Positions 56,018 to 64,000 are shown, counted from the stretch's first letter. The stretch: DNA of 64,000 nucleotides from Colidextribacter sp. OB.20 (GCF_009911595.1 NZ_QWKG01000006.1:50763-114762), one strand, 5' to 3'. Notes: generated by a model from the letters alone, not told the origin. Numbers and translations are program-made.

Positions 56018-56044
56018 GACGGGCGGACAATGTCCGCCCCTACA
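56018..56044. repeat. Family B palindrome
   Basis: GGACGGGCGGACAATGTCCG followed by CCCCTACA. Confidence 0.85.
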
Positions 56045-56091
56045 GAAACCGCCCCCGCCGGAAAACACAGCGGGGGCGGTTTTTTATGTAC

Positions 56092-56994
56092 CTATTCGCT
56101 CTCTTTCTCTGGCTCGGGGGACAGCTTCTCCACCAGGGCCCACTCCACCCGGCGGTCGCACAGCTCCTCCACCTGGATGTGCAGGCCCAGGGCGTCCACC
56201 GCCGGGCGGCTGCCGTCCTCTGGAATGACGGACAGCTGGGAGAATACCAGCCCGCCCAGGGTGTCGTAGTCCCGCTCCTCGTCCTCGGGGAGCTCCAGCT
56301 CCATCATCTCGGCCAGCTCCTCCAGGTCGGCGGAGCCCGAAACACGCCAGCGGCCGTCCTCCAGCTTGATGATCTCCTGCTCCTCCTGGGGGTCGAACTC
56401 GTCATAGATATTGCCCACCAGCTCCTCGAGGAGGTCCTCCAGGGTGACCAGGCCGCTGGTGCCGCCGTACTCGTCCACCACCAGGGCCAGATGGGTCTTT
56501 TTCCCCTGCATATCCCGGAAGAGCACGTCGGCGGCCACCGTCTCCGGGACAAAGTAGGCGGGGCGGAGCAGCTCGCTCAGGGGCTTGGGGGCGCTCTCCC
56601 GGAAGTTGAGCAGGTACTCCCGGGTGGACAGAATGCCCACAATATCGTCCACGTCCTCTCCGTACACCGGGAACCGGGACAGGCCCGACTGCCGGATGGC
56701 CTCCAGAGCCTCCTCCTCCCCCGCGTCCCGGGGGAGGGTGACCATGTCGGTGCGGTGGACCATTACATCTTTGGCGGTGATGTTGTCAAACTCCAGGACA
56801 TTTTCAATAAATTCCTTCTCTTTGCTCTGGATGGCGCCTGACTCCTCACCCTCCTCCACCACGGCCATGATGTTGTCCTCCGACACCGTGTCCTTCCGGT
56901 GCAGCAGCTTCAGAACCGGCCGCCACAGCAGCTGTACAATGTTGATACACAGGCTGACCAAAAAAAGTATGAGCCATAAATGGCCGTCCTCCAC
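56092..56994 (-). CDS. CBS-pair/CorC-domain protein lacking the DUF21 membrane domain
   Basis: A 300-residue protein. One N-terminal membrane segment (about 5-24) is followed by two CBS domains (about 70-190, VMVHRTDMVTLPRD and LVVDEYGGTSGLVTLEDLLEEL) and a C-terminal CorC/HlyC domain (about 210-290). Typical HlyC/CorC transporters of some 420 residues carry a four-segment CNNM (DUF21) domain, which is missing here. A GTG start at 56994 follows AAAGGAGGTCATTTTC. It is probably a regulator or membrane-tethered Mg/Co homeostasis factor. Confidence 0.85.
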   Translation of the reverse strand: MEDGHLWLILFLVSLCINIVQLLWRPVLKLLHRKDTVSEDNIMAVVEEGEESGAIQSKEKEFIENVLEFDNITAKDVMVHRTDMVTLPRDAGEEEALEAIRQSGLSRFPVYGEDVDDIVGILSTREYLLNFRESAPKPLSELLRPAYFVPETVAADVLFRDMQGKKTHLALVVDEYGGTSGLVTLEDLLEELVGNIYDEFDPQEEQEIIKLEDGRWRVSGSADLEELAEMMELELPEDEERDYDTLGGLVFSQLSVIPEDGSRPAVDALGLHIQVEELCDRRVEWALVEKLSPEPEKESE

Positions 56995-57188
56995 GAAAAT
57001 GACCTCCTTTAAAGGCTGAAAATACACAGATACGCCTGCATCATAGCATAAAACCTCCGGAATAGCAAGGGGTCGGCGCGGTTTTCAGCATAAATGCAAT
57101 TTGGGAGTGCAAAGAGGCGGAGGATATGTTATAATTCTCCTGTTCCAAGAGACGGAGCTGGCGGGCTCCGGGGAGAGGGGGACTTGCT

Positions 57189-58448
57189 GTGCTGAAGCAG
57201 AGCGGCAAGCTGGAAAAGACCTTAGACGCATGTCAGGCCTTTGTCAAATGGCTGTTATACTCCTGTTTTGCGGGCGTGGCTGTGGGACTGGTGGCGGTGG
57301 CCTTCCACCTGGGCATCGACCTGGCCACTGAGCTGCGGGGAGAGCATCCCCGGATCATCTGGCTGCTGCCCCTGGCCGGGCCGGCCATTGTTCTGCTCTA
57401 CCGGGCCTGCGGCATGGAGAAGGACCGGGGGACCAATCTGGTACTGGTGGCGGTGCGGGACGCGGAGCGGCTTAAGCTGCGCACCGCCCCGCTGATCTTC
57501 CTGTCCACCATTCTCACCCACCTGACGGGTGGCTCCGCCGGACGGGAGGGGGCCGCCCTCCAGCTGGGCGGCTCCCTGTCCGCCTACCTGGGCAAGAAGC
57601 TGCGGCTGGACGAGAAGGACGAGCGGATTATCGTCATGTGCGGCATGGCCGCCGCCTTCTCCGCCCTCTTCGGTACTCCCCTCACCGCCGCCCTCTTCGC
57701 TATGGAGGTGGTCACAGTGGGCCGGATGTACTATGCCGCCCTGGTGCCCTGCCTGCTGTCCTCCTACTCGGCGGCCCTGACGGCCCACGCCTTCGACATC
57801 CACGCCATCCACGGCTACCCGGTCCACGACGCCCTGGAGCTGGCGCCGCTGCCCATCCTCCAGGTCTCCGCCATGGGGGTGCTGTGCGCGGTGCTGTCCA
57901 TCTTCTTCTGCTCGGTCATCCACGCCGCCCCCAAGCTCTACGCCAAATACCTGCCCGACCCCCTGATCCGCGGGGCGGCGGGGGGCGCCCTGGTGCTGGG
58001 GCTCACCCTGCTGGTGGGGGAGCAGACCTACAACGGGGCGGGGGACGGCATCATCCGCCAGCTGCTGGCCGGAGACACCATTCCGGAGGCCTTCCTGCTG
58101 AAGGTCCTGTTCACTGCCCTCACTCTGGGGGCCGGCTTCCGGGGGGGCGAGATTGTCCCCGTCCTGTTCACCGGCTGCGCCTTCGGCACCTGGGCCGGCC
58201 CCCTGCTGGGCCTGCCCCACGGCTTCTCCGGGGCGCTGGGCATGGCGGCGGTGTTCTGCGGGGCCACCAACTGCCCCCTCAGCTCCACCCTGCTGGCCTT
58301 TGAGCTCTTCGGCGGACAGGGCCTGCCCCTCTATGCCCTGGCCTGCGGCATCTCCTTCATGCTCTCCGGCTACTACGGGCTGTACAGCGAGCAGAAGATC
58401 ATCTACTCCAAATTCCGCCCCGAGTGGATCGACAAAAAAGCGCATTAG
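57189..58448 (+). CDS. ClC-family chloride channel/antiporter, atypical filter
   Basis: A 419-residue protein with the ClC fold. GGSAGREGAALQLGG (gating glutamate present; Ala for the usual Pro) and GAGFRGGEIVPVLFTG match two of the three anion-binding motifs. The first motif, usually GSGIP, is replaced by DRGTN near residue 80, so ion selectivity may differ. GTG at 57189 is used as start with GAGGGGG upstream. No C-terminal CBS domains are present. The gene stands alone between the CorC-like gene and an acyltransferase. Confidence 0.85.
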   Translation: MLKQSGKLEKTLDACQAFVKWLLYSCFAGVAVGLVAVAFHLGIDLATELRGEHPRIIWLLPLAGPAIVLLYRACGMEKDRGTNLVLVAVRDAERLKLRTAPLIFLSTILTHLTGGSAGREGAALQLGGSLSAYLGKKLRLDEKDERIIVMCGMAAAFSALFGTPLTAALFAMEVVTVGRMYYAALVPCLLSSYSAALTAHAFDIHAIHGYPVHDALELAPLPILQVSAMGVLCAVLSIFFCSVIHAAPKLYAKYLPDPLIRGAAGGALVLGLTLLVGEQTYNGAGDGIIRQLLAGDTIPEAFLLKVLFTALTLGAGFRGGEIVPVLFTGCAFGTWAGPLLGLPHGFSGALGMAAVFCGATNCPLSSTLLAFELFGGQGLPLYALACGISFMLSGYYGLYSEQKIIYSKFRPEWIDKKAH

Positions 58449-58449
58449 G

Positions 58450-58545
58450 AGACAATCCTCAGTCAGCGCAGGGGGCGGATGAGGGGAAGGCTTTTGGTAC
58501 AGCTTCTCAGCTCCCCCGGAGGGGGAGCCTTTGGAAAACTGTTTA
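58450..58545. repeat. Family C palindromic repeat
   Basis: GACAATCCTCAGTCAGCGCA and CTCCCCCGGAGGGGGAGCC pieces. Confidence 0.7.
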
Positions 58546-58559
58546 AGGAGAATTGAGAT

Positions 58560-59600
58560 ATGGCTAAAGGAGACCGAAATTCCGGCTGGCCCGGCTTTTT
58601 CCGGGTCTTTACGGTGCTGTGCGCCATCATGCTCCTGCTGGCTCAACAGGGCCAACAGCTGACGGAGGCCCGCTCCGGCAGCTGGCAGGTGCTGGCCGTC
58701 TATGAGGGACTCACCCTCTGGACCGTCCCCGCTCTGTTCATGCTCTGGGGGATGTTCGCCCTGGAGGAGGGCAAGCCCCAGGTTTCCGCCGCCCTGACAG
58801 GGCTGGCCCTGCCCGCCTTCGGACTGCTGATCTTCTGGGGGGTGGTGTATGCCATCGTTCCGCCCCTGCTGGCAGGGCGGGGCGGCAACTTCACTCTGGC
58901 CGGGCTGGCCGACCTGCTGGTATCGGCGGTCAAGGGGGACACCTACTTCCACCTGTGGGTCCTCTACCCCCTCATCGGTCTCTATCTGGTTCACCCGGTG
59001 ATCCACCGCTTCACCGCCTCCGCCAGCCGGGGGGAGCTGCGCTACTTTTTGGGGCTGTGCCTGCTGTTCGGCTCCCTGCTCCCCACCTGGTCCGCCTTCT
59101 TTCCCGACAGCACCCTCGCCGGCCTGCTGGAGCGGCTGCGGGTCCACCTGGTGCTGGGCTGGGTGGGGTGCTATGTGGGGGGCTGGTACCTCCGGCACTT
59201 CGAGATCAGCCGGATCGCTGAGTACATCCTCTACATCCTGGGGGTCCTGGGGCTGGTGCTGTCCGTGGCGGACCCCTTCAGCGCCCCCTCCCTGCGGCAG
59301 TATGCCAGCCCCAACGTCCTCCTCACCGCCGCCGCCCTCTGCGCCCTGTTCCGCTACGTGCTGGGCATCAGCGAGGAGCGCTCCCGCCGCAAGGCCGTCT
59401 ACAGCCTGGGGACCTGCGCCTTCGGCGTCTACCTCATCCATCAGCTGTGGGTGCTGATCTTTGCCAAGCTGGGGGTCTCCCTCCTCTCCCTGTCCCCGGT
59501 GCTCTCCGTCCCCCTCTTCGCCCTGGTGTTCTTCCTCCTCTCCCTCCCCTTCGCCTGGCTCATCAGCCTTATCCCCGGGGCGGGGTCACGGTTGACCTAG
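58560..59600 (+). CDS. Acyltransferase 3 family membrane protein
   Basis: A 346-residue protein with about ten membrane segments, related to the acyltransferase-3 family and distantly to the copy at 10.9-12.0 kb. FHLWVLYPLIGLYLVHPVIHRF and CAFGVYLIHQLWVL are the best-preserved family segments. The catalytic N-terminal R-x10-H motif is not clear (the segment reads FRVFTVLCAIMLLLAQQG), so acyl-transfer activity may be lost. Start follows AAGGAGAATTGAGAT. Confidence 0.75.
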   Translation: MAKGDRNSGWPGFFRVFTVLCAIMLLLAQQGQQLTEARSGSWQVLAVYEGLTLWTVPALFMLWGMFALEEGKPQVSAALTGLALPAFGLLIFWGVVYAIVPPLLAGRGGNFTLAGLADLLVSAVKGDTYFHLWVLYPLIGLYLVHPVIHRFTASASRGELRYFLGLCLLFGSLLPTWSAFFPDSTLAGLLERLRVHLVLGWVGCYVGGWYLRHFEISRIAEYILYILGVLGLVLSVADPFSAPSLRQYASPNVLLTAAALCALFRYVLGISEERSRRKAVYSLGTCAFGVYLIHQLWVLIFAKLGVSLLSLSPVLSVPLFALVFFLLSLPFAWLISLIPGAGSRLT

Positions 59601-59698
59601 ACGCAACCGGCGGTTGCTCATGTTCCAAGGCGGCTTGGTAGACTTTCTAAGGCTGGTCTGCTATCCTGACAGCATCCCAACGGAAAGGACGTGACCCT

Positions 59699-60340
59699 AT
59701 GTCTCTGGGTTCCCGAATCTATGAGCAGCGCACCGCCCACAGCCTGTCTCAGGTGGACCTGGCCGACCTGCTGGAGGTCTCTCGCCAGTCGGTGTCCAAA
59801 TGGGAGACCGACGCCTCGGTGCCCGATTTGGACAAGCTGGTAAAGATGTGTAAGGTCTTTGGGGTGTCGCTGGACTGGCTGGTGCTGGGAAAAGCGCCCG
59901 AACCGCCGCCTGACGCTCCTCTGCCTGCCCCGGCCCAGCTCCCGTCCCTCTCCCGGCAGACTGCCGGCACGGCCCTGGCCGCTCTGGGACTGTTCGCACT
60001 GATCGTTATGGCCGCCGCCCGGAACGATGTCATCGCCGGCGTGCTGTTGGCTATCCCCTTCCTGGCCTGCGGCGGGCTGTGCTTCCTCCTGCACAAAAAG
60101 CCGCTCCTGTTCCTGTGCTGCGGCTGGGTGGTCTGCATTAGCCTGGCACTCTACCTCCTTGCCCAGGAGGATCCGATGTTCCCGCTCTCCTGCGTCCTCG
60201 GCTACGTCAACGGCGACATTGAGGAGTATCTCCCGGCAGGCTTTCTGACCCTTCTGGATCTGATCGGATTCATCGCCCTCGTCGTTACCTCCCTCATGTA
60301 TGACCAGATATTTCCGCCGGAAAAAAAGCATAAAAATTAA
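59699..60340 (+). CDS. XRE-family HTH regulator with C-terminal membrane domain
   Basis: A 213-residue protein. Residues 1-65 are a Cro/CI helix-turn-helix (RIYEQRTAHSLSQVDLADLLEVSRQSVSKWETD). After a Pro-rich linker, about residues 88-205 hold four membrane segments. One-protein membrane-bound regulators of this design are common in Clostridia and sense envelope or nutrient signals; the signal is unknown. AAAGGACGTGACCCT precedes the ATG. Confidence 0.88.
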   Translation: MSLGSRIYEQRTAHSLSQVDLADLLEVSRQSVSKWETDASVPDLDKLVKMCKVFGVSLDWLVLGKAPEPPPDAPLPAPAQLPSLSRQTAGTALAALGLFALIVMAAARNDVIAGVLLAIPFLACGGLCFLLHKKPLLFLCCGWVVCISLALYLLAQEDPMFPLSCVLGYVNGDIEEYLPAGFLTLLDLIGFIALVVTSLMYDQIFPPEKKHKN

Positions 60341-60371
60341 GCCCGGAACCGCTTGGTTCCGGGCTTTTTGC
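60339..60371 (+). terminator. Bidirectional terminator
   Basis: AAGCCCGGAACC / GGTTCCGGGCTTTTT stem; shared with the convergent TSCPD gene. Confidence 0.92.
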
Positions 60372-60373
60372 GT

Positions 60374-60616
60374 TTACAGGGCAGTTTTCAGGGCCTGGGC
60401 CAGCTGGTCGGGGCAGGAGGTGGGCTTGCCGCCGCAGCGGATGCCCTCCATGCGCTGGATGGCCTCCTCCACCCTCATCCCCTTCAGCAGGGAGGACAGC
60501 CCCTTCAGGTTGCCGTCGCAGCCCCCGGTCACCTGGATGGATTGGATGGTATCGTCCTCCACCTCGATCTCAAATGCCCGGGAGCAGACCCCCCTGGGTG
60601 TGTATCGAATGGTCAA
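60374..60616 (-). CDS. TSCPD-domain protein (TIGR03905 family)
   Basis: An 80-residue protein with TPRGVCSRAFEIEVEDDTI, VTGGCDGNLKGLSSLL and CGGKPTSCPDQLAQAL. The TSCPD cysteine pattern is also found at the C-terminus of class II ribonucleotide reductases, where it may bind metal. The role of the stand-alone form is unknown. Translation probably starts at TTG (60616) with AGAGG upstream. Confidence 0.85.
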   Translation of the reverse strand: MTIRYTPRGVCSRAFEIEVEDDTIQSIQVTGGCDGNLKGLSSLLKGMRVEEAIQRMEGIRCGGKPTSCPDQLAQALKTAL

Positions 60617-60703
60617 TATTTACGCCTCTCTTTCTCTGTTCAGCCCTTTCGAGCTTATTTGACACAAACTATAGCATATCATAGAGAAAAAGGCAAGCGG
60701 ACC

Positions 60704-61468
60704 TCACTGAATCCTCCCCCGGCGCTGGAGGCGGATGCGGTCGGCGATCATGGCGATGAACTCGGAGTTGGTGGGCTTGCCCTTGGCGTTGGAGACGGTG
60801 TATCCGAAGTACTTTTGCAGAGTCTCCAGGTCGCCCCGGTCCCAGGCCACCTCGATGGCGTGACGGATGGCCCGCTCCACCCGGCTGGCAGTGGTGCCGA
60901 AGCGCTTGGCCACCTCGGGGTAGAGCACCTTTGTCACCGCGTTGATCACGTCCATATCCTTCACGGTGATGATGATGGCCTCACGCAGGTACTGATAGCC
61001 CTTGATATGGGCGGGAACGCCCACCTCGTGGATGATGGCTGTCACCTGGCTCTCCAGGCTGGGCCCGCTCCCCCGCTCCGGCTCCAGTCCGCCGGGGGTC
61101 ATCACCTGGCGCAGCCGCTCCCCTACCGCGGACACCCGGCAGGGCTTGGTCATGAAGAAATCAGCACCCTTGGCCGCCGCCATGTCTACCATGCTCCCCT
61201 TCATGTAGCTGGACAGCACCAGCACCTTGGGCCGCTCCATCTGCTTGGACAGCTCATCCAGAACATCCATGCCGTCCATCCCGCCGGTCAGGACCATCTC
61301 CATCACCACGGCATCCGGCCTCAGCTCCCGCACCATGCGCAGCAGCTCCGGGCCGTCCCCCGTCTCCCCCACAACCTGAAACCCGGACTCCTCTGTCAGG
61401 CTGCGGATCAGCCCTCTGCGGAACTCTACCCCTGTATCCGCCGTTACGATTCGTTTCATGCTCTCCAT
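60704..61468 (-). CDS. spo0A: Sporulation master regulator Spo0A with Glu at the phospho-acceptor site
   Basis: A 254-residue response regulator. The receiver domain (about 5-125) is diverged. The Asp that receives the phosphoryl group is Glu 57 here ([16 protein letters not shown]; codon GAG at 61298-61300), and one residue of the acidic pocket is Thr (TADTGVE instead of ADDN). The conserved lysine (FFMTKPC) remains. The effector domain (about 145-250) is nearly canonical: [39 protein letters not shown] and [14 protein letters not shown]. Start at 61468 follows AAAGGAAG. An upstream 0A box suggests autoregulation. Phosphorylation-independent or altered activation is inferred. Confidence 0.95.
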   Translation of the reverse strand: MESMKRIVTADTGVEFRRGLIRSLTEESGFQVVGETGDGPELLRMVRELRPDAVVMEMVLTGGMDGMDVLDELSKQMERPKVLVLSSYMKGSMVDMAAAKGADFFMTKPCRVSAVGERLRQVMTPGGLEPERGSGPSLESQVTAIIHEVGVPAHIKGYQYLREAIIITVKDMDVINAVTKVLYPEVAKRFGTTASRVERAIRHAIEVAWDRGDLETLQKYFGYTVSNAKGKPTNSEFIAMIADRIRLQRRGRIQ

Positions 61469-61560
61469 TCTCATCTTCCTTTCCTGTTTCAAATAGTGTA
61501 GATTGACCAGCAAAATCCCCTAACTTAGCGTTCTGCCGTCCGTTTTAACCAGCCACCTAC

Positions 61561-61589
61561 AATTTACCACAAGTTCGCTGGATATGCAA
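61561..61589 (-). promoter_or_regulatory. Candidate spo0A promoter
   Basis: Minus strand TTGCAT, 17-base spacer, TAAATT, about 95 bases before the start codon. Confidence 0.6.
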
Positions 61590-61668
61590 GGTATTTTTGG
61601 GATTTTATGGAATTTTTATCACGAAAATACCTTATTTTTCTACATAATTTTCATTTTTTTCCATATTA

Positions 61669-61675
61669 TTCGACA
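61669..61675 (-). promoter_or_regulatory. 0A box upstream of spo0A
   Basis: Minus strand TGTCGAA matches the Spo0A-binding consensus TGNCGAA exactly, about 80 bases above the candidate -35. The remaining 282-base gap is AT-rich, without a gene. Confidence 0.55.
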
Positions 61676-61704
61676 TTCCCGCAGCCGCCGCTCACACTTT
61701 CGTA

Positions 61705-61740
61705 CAAAAAATAAGAGAGCCGTTTCCCAAAACGGCTCTC
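61705..61740 (-). terminator. Terminator of the GH25 gene
   Basis: GAGAGCCGTTT / AAACGGCTCTC stem followed on the minus strand by TTATTTTTTG. Confidence 0.9.
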
Positions 61741-61750
61741 CTGTTCTCTC

Positions 61751-62704
61751 TTATCTCAGGTCCAGATCCAGATCCACATCGCCCTGGATTCCGGCTACCC
61801 GCCCGGTGTGGGTATACTGCCACAGATCAAAGTGGTAGTAGAAATCCGGCTTGCTGTCATACTCCGCCAGCCAGAGGTCGTACTCTGTCAGCTCCCGCAG
61901 GTCGTAGCGCAGATAGCCTATGCTCTGGTTGAAGTAGACCGCCGGACGCAGGCCCGCCTCCCCGATCTTCCCGCAGAAGGCGGCGGCGCAGCGGGTCAGT
62001 GTCTCCCCGTCCAGGCCGTTGGTCCGGGCGCCGTCATCGGAGATGGGCTCCCAGTCAAAAGCCACGGGGTAGGTGATTTCATACCCCTCCAGGGCGTCCA
62101 GCACATATGCGGCCTCCTCCTTTGCCTCCTCCGGAGTGACTGCCTGGGAGAAGAAATAGACTCCCACCTCCAGTCCGGCGTCCAGCGCCCCCTGAAGGTT
62201 CTGCTCAAAGGTCCTGTCCAAAAACAGCCCGCCCTCGGTGTAGCCCCGGTAGCCTAGGCGGAGAATGGCAAAGCTGATGCCGTCGGCGGCCACAGCAGGC
62301 CAGTCGATCTCCTGCTGATAGGCGGAGACGTCGATGCCCGTTTTGGCCCCCTCATAGGACACCCGGCCCCGGCTGTCCAGGGTAAAGGCCGTCCGGTCGT
62401 AGGGGTTTAAGGGCATCCCCTCCAGGGGCGTCATGTCCTGGCCGCCAAAGCGGAAGGTAACCGGCTCCTCTACAGAGGGCGGCGCGGGGGGCTCCTCCGG
62501 TTCCGGCTCCGGGCGGAGAACCAGAAACAGCGCGGCGCAGGATAGGGCCAGCGCCAGAATAGAAATGGCCAGAGACAGCTTGCTCAGCCCGCTCCCGCCG
62601 CCCTCCCGGGGCTGCTGCCGGCGGGGCGGCGGAGAGGCCAGTCTCCGGGGCGGCTGACGCTCCAGCTCCTCCTGCCCTTCCTGTTCAGAGAGGTATTCGT
62701 TCAT
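61751..62704 (-). CDS. Membrane-anchored GH25 lysozyme-like muramidase
   Basis: A 317-residue protein. A Pro/Arg-rich cytoplasmic tail (1-40), one membrane segment (about 44-63) and a Pro/Glu-rich linker precede a GH25 domain (about 118-315). TGIDVSAYQQEIDW carries the first catalytic Asp, and PVAFDWEPI holds the Asp-x-Glu pair. It probably cleaves beta-1,4 bonds of peptidoglycan at the cell surface. The ATG at 62704 follows GGAGGAAGCCGCT. Its link to Spo0A is positional only. Confidence 0.9.
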   Translation of the reverse strand: MNEYLSEQEGQEELERQPPRRLASPPPRRQQPREGGGSGLSKLSLAISILALALSCAALFLVLRPEPEPEEPPAPPSVEEPVTFRFGGQDMTPLEGMPLNPYDRTAFTLDSRGRVSYEGAKTGIDVSAYQQEIDWPAVAADGISFAILRLGYRGYTEGGLFLDRTFEQNLQGALDAGLEVGVYFFSQAVTPEEAKEEAAYVLDALEGYEITYPVAFDWEPISDDGARTNGLDGETLTRCAAAFCGKIGEAGLRPAVYFNQSIGYLRYDLRELTEYDLWLAEYDSKPDFYYHFDLWQYTHTGRVAGIQGDVDLDLDLR

Positions 62705-62765
62705 AGCGGCTTCCTCCATCCTTCGACGGTTTTTCTTATTTTAGCACACCGGCGCAAAACAAGCA

Positions 62766-62800
62766 AGAAGAAAACGGGAGCTGTCCTCATAGACAGCTCC
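62766..62800 (-). terminator. DegV gene terminator
   Basis: GGAGCTGTC / GACAGCTCC stem followed on the minus strand by CGTTTTCTTCTT. Confidence 0.85.
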
Positions 62801-62809
62801 CCAGTATGC

Positions 62810-63700
62810 TTATGCCAGGCTTTCATTGGGCCGCAGGTCTTTGGGAGAGACGCGCCGGCTTACCGCCATGCCGAAGGCGCCCGGCCCGGTATGCGCCCCA
62901 ATGCTGAACGCCAGCGGGTCATAGCGGATCTCATATCCTGGAAAGGCCTCCCGGGCCATCTGAATCCACTCCTCTGCCTCCGCCTGCTCCGGAAACGTCC
63001 CGGCGGCGGCCACAGAAAAGGGGTATCCACTCTGTTCACAGCGCTCAATCAGAGGCCGCATCTCTGCGATCAAACGCCGCTTGCAGGGCAGCGTACCCCG
63101 GACCTTGGCAAAGGCGTCCAGCTTGTCCCCCTCAATTTTCAGCAGGGGCTTCAGCTGAAGTATGGTCCCCATCGCCGCGGCGGCCGGCGTAATCCGCCCC
63201 CCTTTTTTCAGATACTCCAGAGTGTCAACGCCGATGTAAATGTGGGTGTCCCCGGCAATTCCCTCCAGCGCCTCCTTGATTTGAACCGCGCTCCATCCCG
63301 CCCGGGCCAGCTCCAGGGCGTCCATCACGCAATAGCGCATGGGGACAGAAATGGAGTGGTTGTCCGCCACCTGCACCCGGCCGTTATAGTCCTGAGACAG
63401 CATCACCGCCGTCTGACAGGAGGTACTCAGCCCGCTGGACATGGGGACATAGACCAGAGCATCGTTGGACGCCAGGATGTTCTCCCACATAGCCAGCACG
63501 TCGCCCGGAGATGGCTGGGAGGTCGTTACGTCCCTCCCCTCCCGAAGGGAAGCGTAAAACTCCTCCGACAACAGATCGACCCCTTCATAATAAATCTTTC
63601 CGTCAATCAGAACGGGCATAGGCAGGACGTGCACGCCCAGCTCAGCTCCCTCCGATACCGAAATTCCGCTGTTGGCGTCAGTCATAATTGCGACTTTCAT
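62810..63700 (-). CDS. DegV-family fatty-acid-binding protein
   Basis: A 296-residue two-domain DegV protein (IMTDANSGIS, then TTSQPSPGDVLAMWENIL with the lipid-binding loop, VYVPMSSGLSTSCQTA and LEYLKKGGRIT). DegV/FakB proteins bind a fatty acid, and in many Firmicutes present it to the kinase FakA for phospholipid synthesis. The C-terminal QSGYPFSVAAAG...AFSIGAHTGPGAFGM portion is standard. The start is 63700. No FakA gene lies in the window. Confidence 0.92.
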   Translation of the reverse strand: MKVAIMTDANSGISVSEGAELGVHVLPMPVLIDGKIYYEGVDLLSEEFYASLREGRDVTTSQPSPGDVLAMWENILASNDALVYVPMSSGLSTSCQTAVMLSQDYNGRVQVADNHSISVPMRYCVMDALELARAGWSAVQIKEALEGIAGDTHIYIGVDTLEYLKKGGRITPAAAAMGTILQLKPLLKIEGDKLDAFAKVRGTLPCKRRLIAEMRPLIERCEQSGYPFSVAAAGTFPEQAEAEEWIQMAREAFPGYEIRYDPLAFSIGAHTGPGAFGMAVSRRVSPKDLRPNESLA

Positions 63701-63941
63701 ATTCCTCTCATCACCTCAATCTGTTTGGCTTTTTCGGCAATCCACATTTTACTGGGTCGAATCTACCGTTAGATAATAGCTTAACACATAACACTCCATT
63801 TGTCACGCTTTTAAATTGGGATTGGCGTATTCATCAGCAGCCTGGGCTGTATCAGTGTGGCTAAGCGCTCCGCTCCGCTGCCTTGCGCGGCCGAAGAGAT
63901 GTCAAACACCCTTTCGCCCCCAGGTCTACCAAAAGTCTACC
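63701..63941. other. Intergenic region without a recognised gene
   Basis: The 240 bases between the DegV start and the edge terminator include GGTAGACTTTTGGTAGAC (minus strand), a short direct repeat often seen next to integration sites. No tRNA or ORF with a ribosome site could be supported. Confidence 0.4.
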
Positions 63942-63986
63942 AAAAAAGCCGCCGGGCTCCTGCAACCCAGGGCCCGGCGGTTTTTT
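63942..63986. terminator. Bidirectional terminator at the right edge
   Basis: AAAAAAGCCGCCGGGC / GCCCGGCGGTTTTTT stem with a 14-base loop; the gene it serves may lie beyond 64000. Confidence 0.9.
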
Positions 63987-64000
63987 CGCTTTCCGGGACA

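Noticed and set aside
63790..63941. A tRNA gene or integrase remnant near the right edge
   Set aside because: No cloverleaf, CCA end or T-loop could be assembled, and the minus-strand frames are short and stop-interrupted. Only a short GGTAGAC direct repeat is real.

Overview
The window is high-GC DNA (about 60% by eye) from an anaerobic, endospore-forming Firmicute. Spo0A, the SpoIIAA-SpoIIAB-SigF operon, dipicolinate synthase and small CotF-like coat proteins show the sporulation side. Rubredoxin, reverse rubrerythrin, PerR and a 2[4Fe-4S]-like/4Fe-4S ferredoxin show the anaerobic oxidative-stress side. With split transketolase and ECF transporters, gene content and composition resemble gut Oscillospiraceae (the Flavonifractor / Pseudoflavonifractor / Lawsonibacter group). 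That placement is inference; the window has no rRNA.

Layout, left to right. 1-5.4 kb: a HAD phosphatase, a TPP-riboswitch-controlled thiamine transporter (thiT), the spoIIA operon, a MATE exporter and a repetitive coiled-coil protein. 5.6-7.7 kb: a GntR-ABC transporter operon. 8-16.8 kb: an envelope cluster with an SLH-anchored phosphodiester glycosidase, an acyltransferase, a MurJ-type flippase, the wall-polymer pyruvyl transferase CsaB and a DUF5693 membrane protein. CsaB makes the pyruvylated polymer that SLH domains bind, so these genes form one functional unit. 17-26.5 kb: Nudix hydrolase, argS with its DUF1934 partner, 3-methyladenine glycosylase, an EamA transporter, a DUF2089 regulator with a membrane protein, and a zinc/manganese ABC importer. 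27-37 kb: deoC, the PerR-rubrerythrin-rubredoxin operon, metF, exonuclease III, serA, an ECF S component, serC, and the dipicolinate synthase genes dpaA and dpaB. 37-42.4 kb: small regulatory and toxin-antitoxin genes, split transketolase, a candidate type I toxin with antisense RNA, VapBC, an ECF sigma/anti-sigma pair and two coat proteins. 42.5-46 kb: a TrpXYZ-type tryptophan ABC transporter behind a Trp T-box. 46-53 kb: a RelE-type module, a phosphoribosyltransferase and the str operon (L7Ae-like protein, rpsL, rpsG, fusA, tuf). 53-64 kb: two tandem lipoprotein serpins, ferredoxin, a CBS/CorC protein, a ClC channel, an acyltransferase, an XRE regulator, a TSCPD protein, Spo0A, a GH25 lysozyme and a DegV protein.

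Most intergenic gaps carry dispersed palindromic repeats of at least four kinds. They even interrupt the str operon and separate spoIIAA from spoIIAB.

The observations most worth following are: a Spo0A whose phospho-acceptor aspartate is replaced by glutamate; a previously unannotated-looking type I toxin/antisense RNA pair near 39.5 kb; tandem serpins that look like products of gene conversion with diverged reactive loops; and the repeat families themselves. All start codons were chosen from ribosome-binding sites and reading-frame context. All family calls are by recognition, without database searches.
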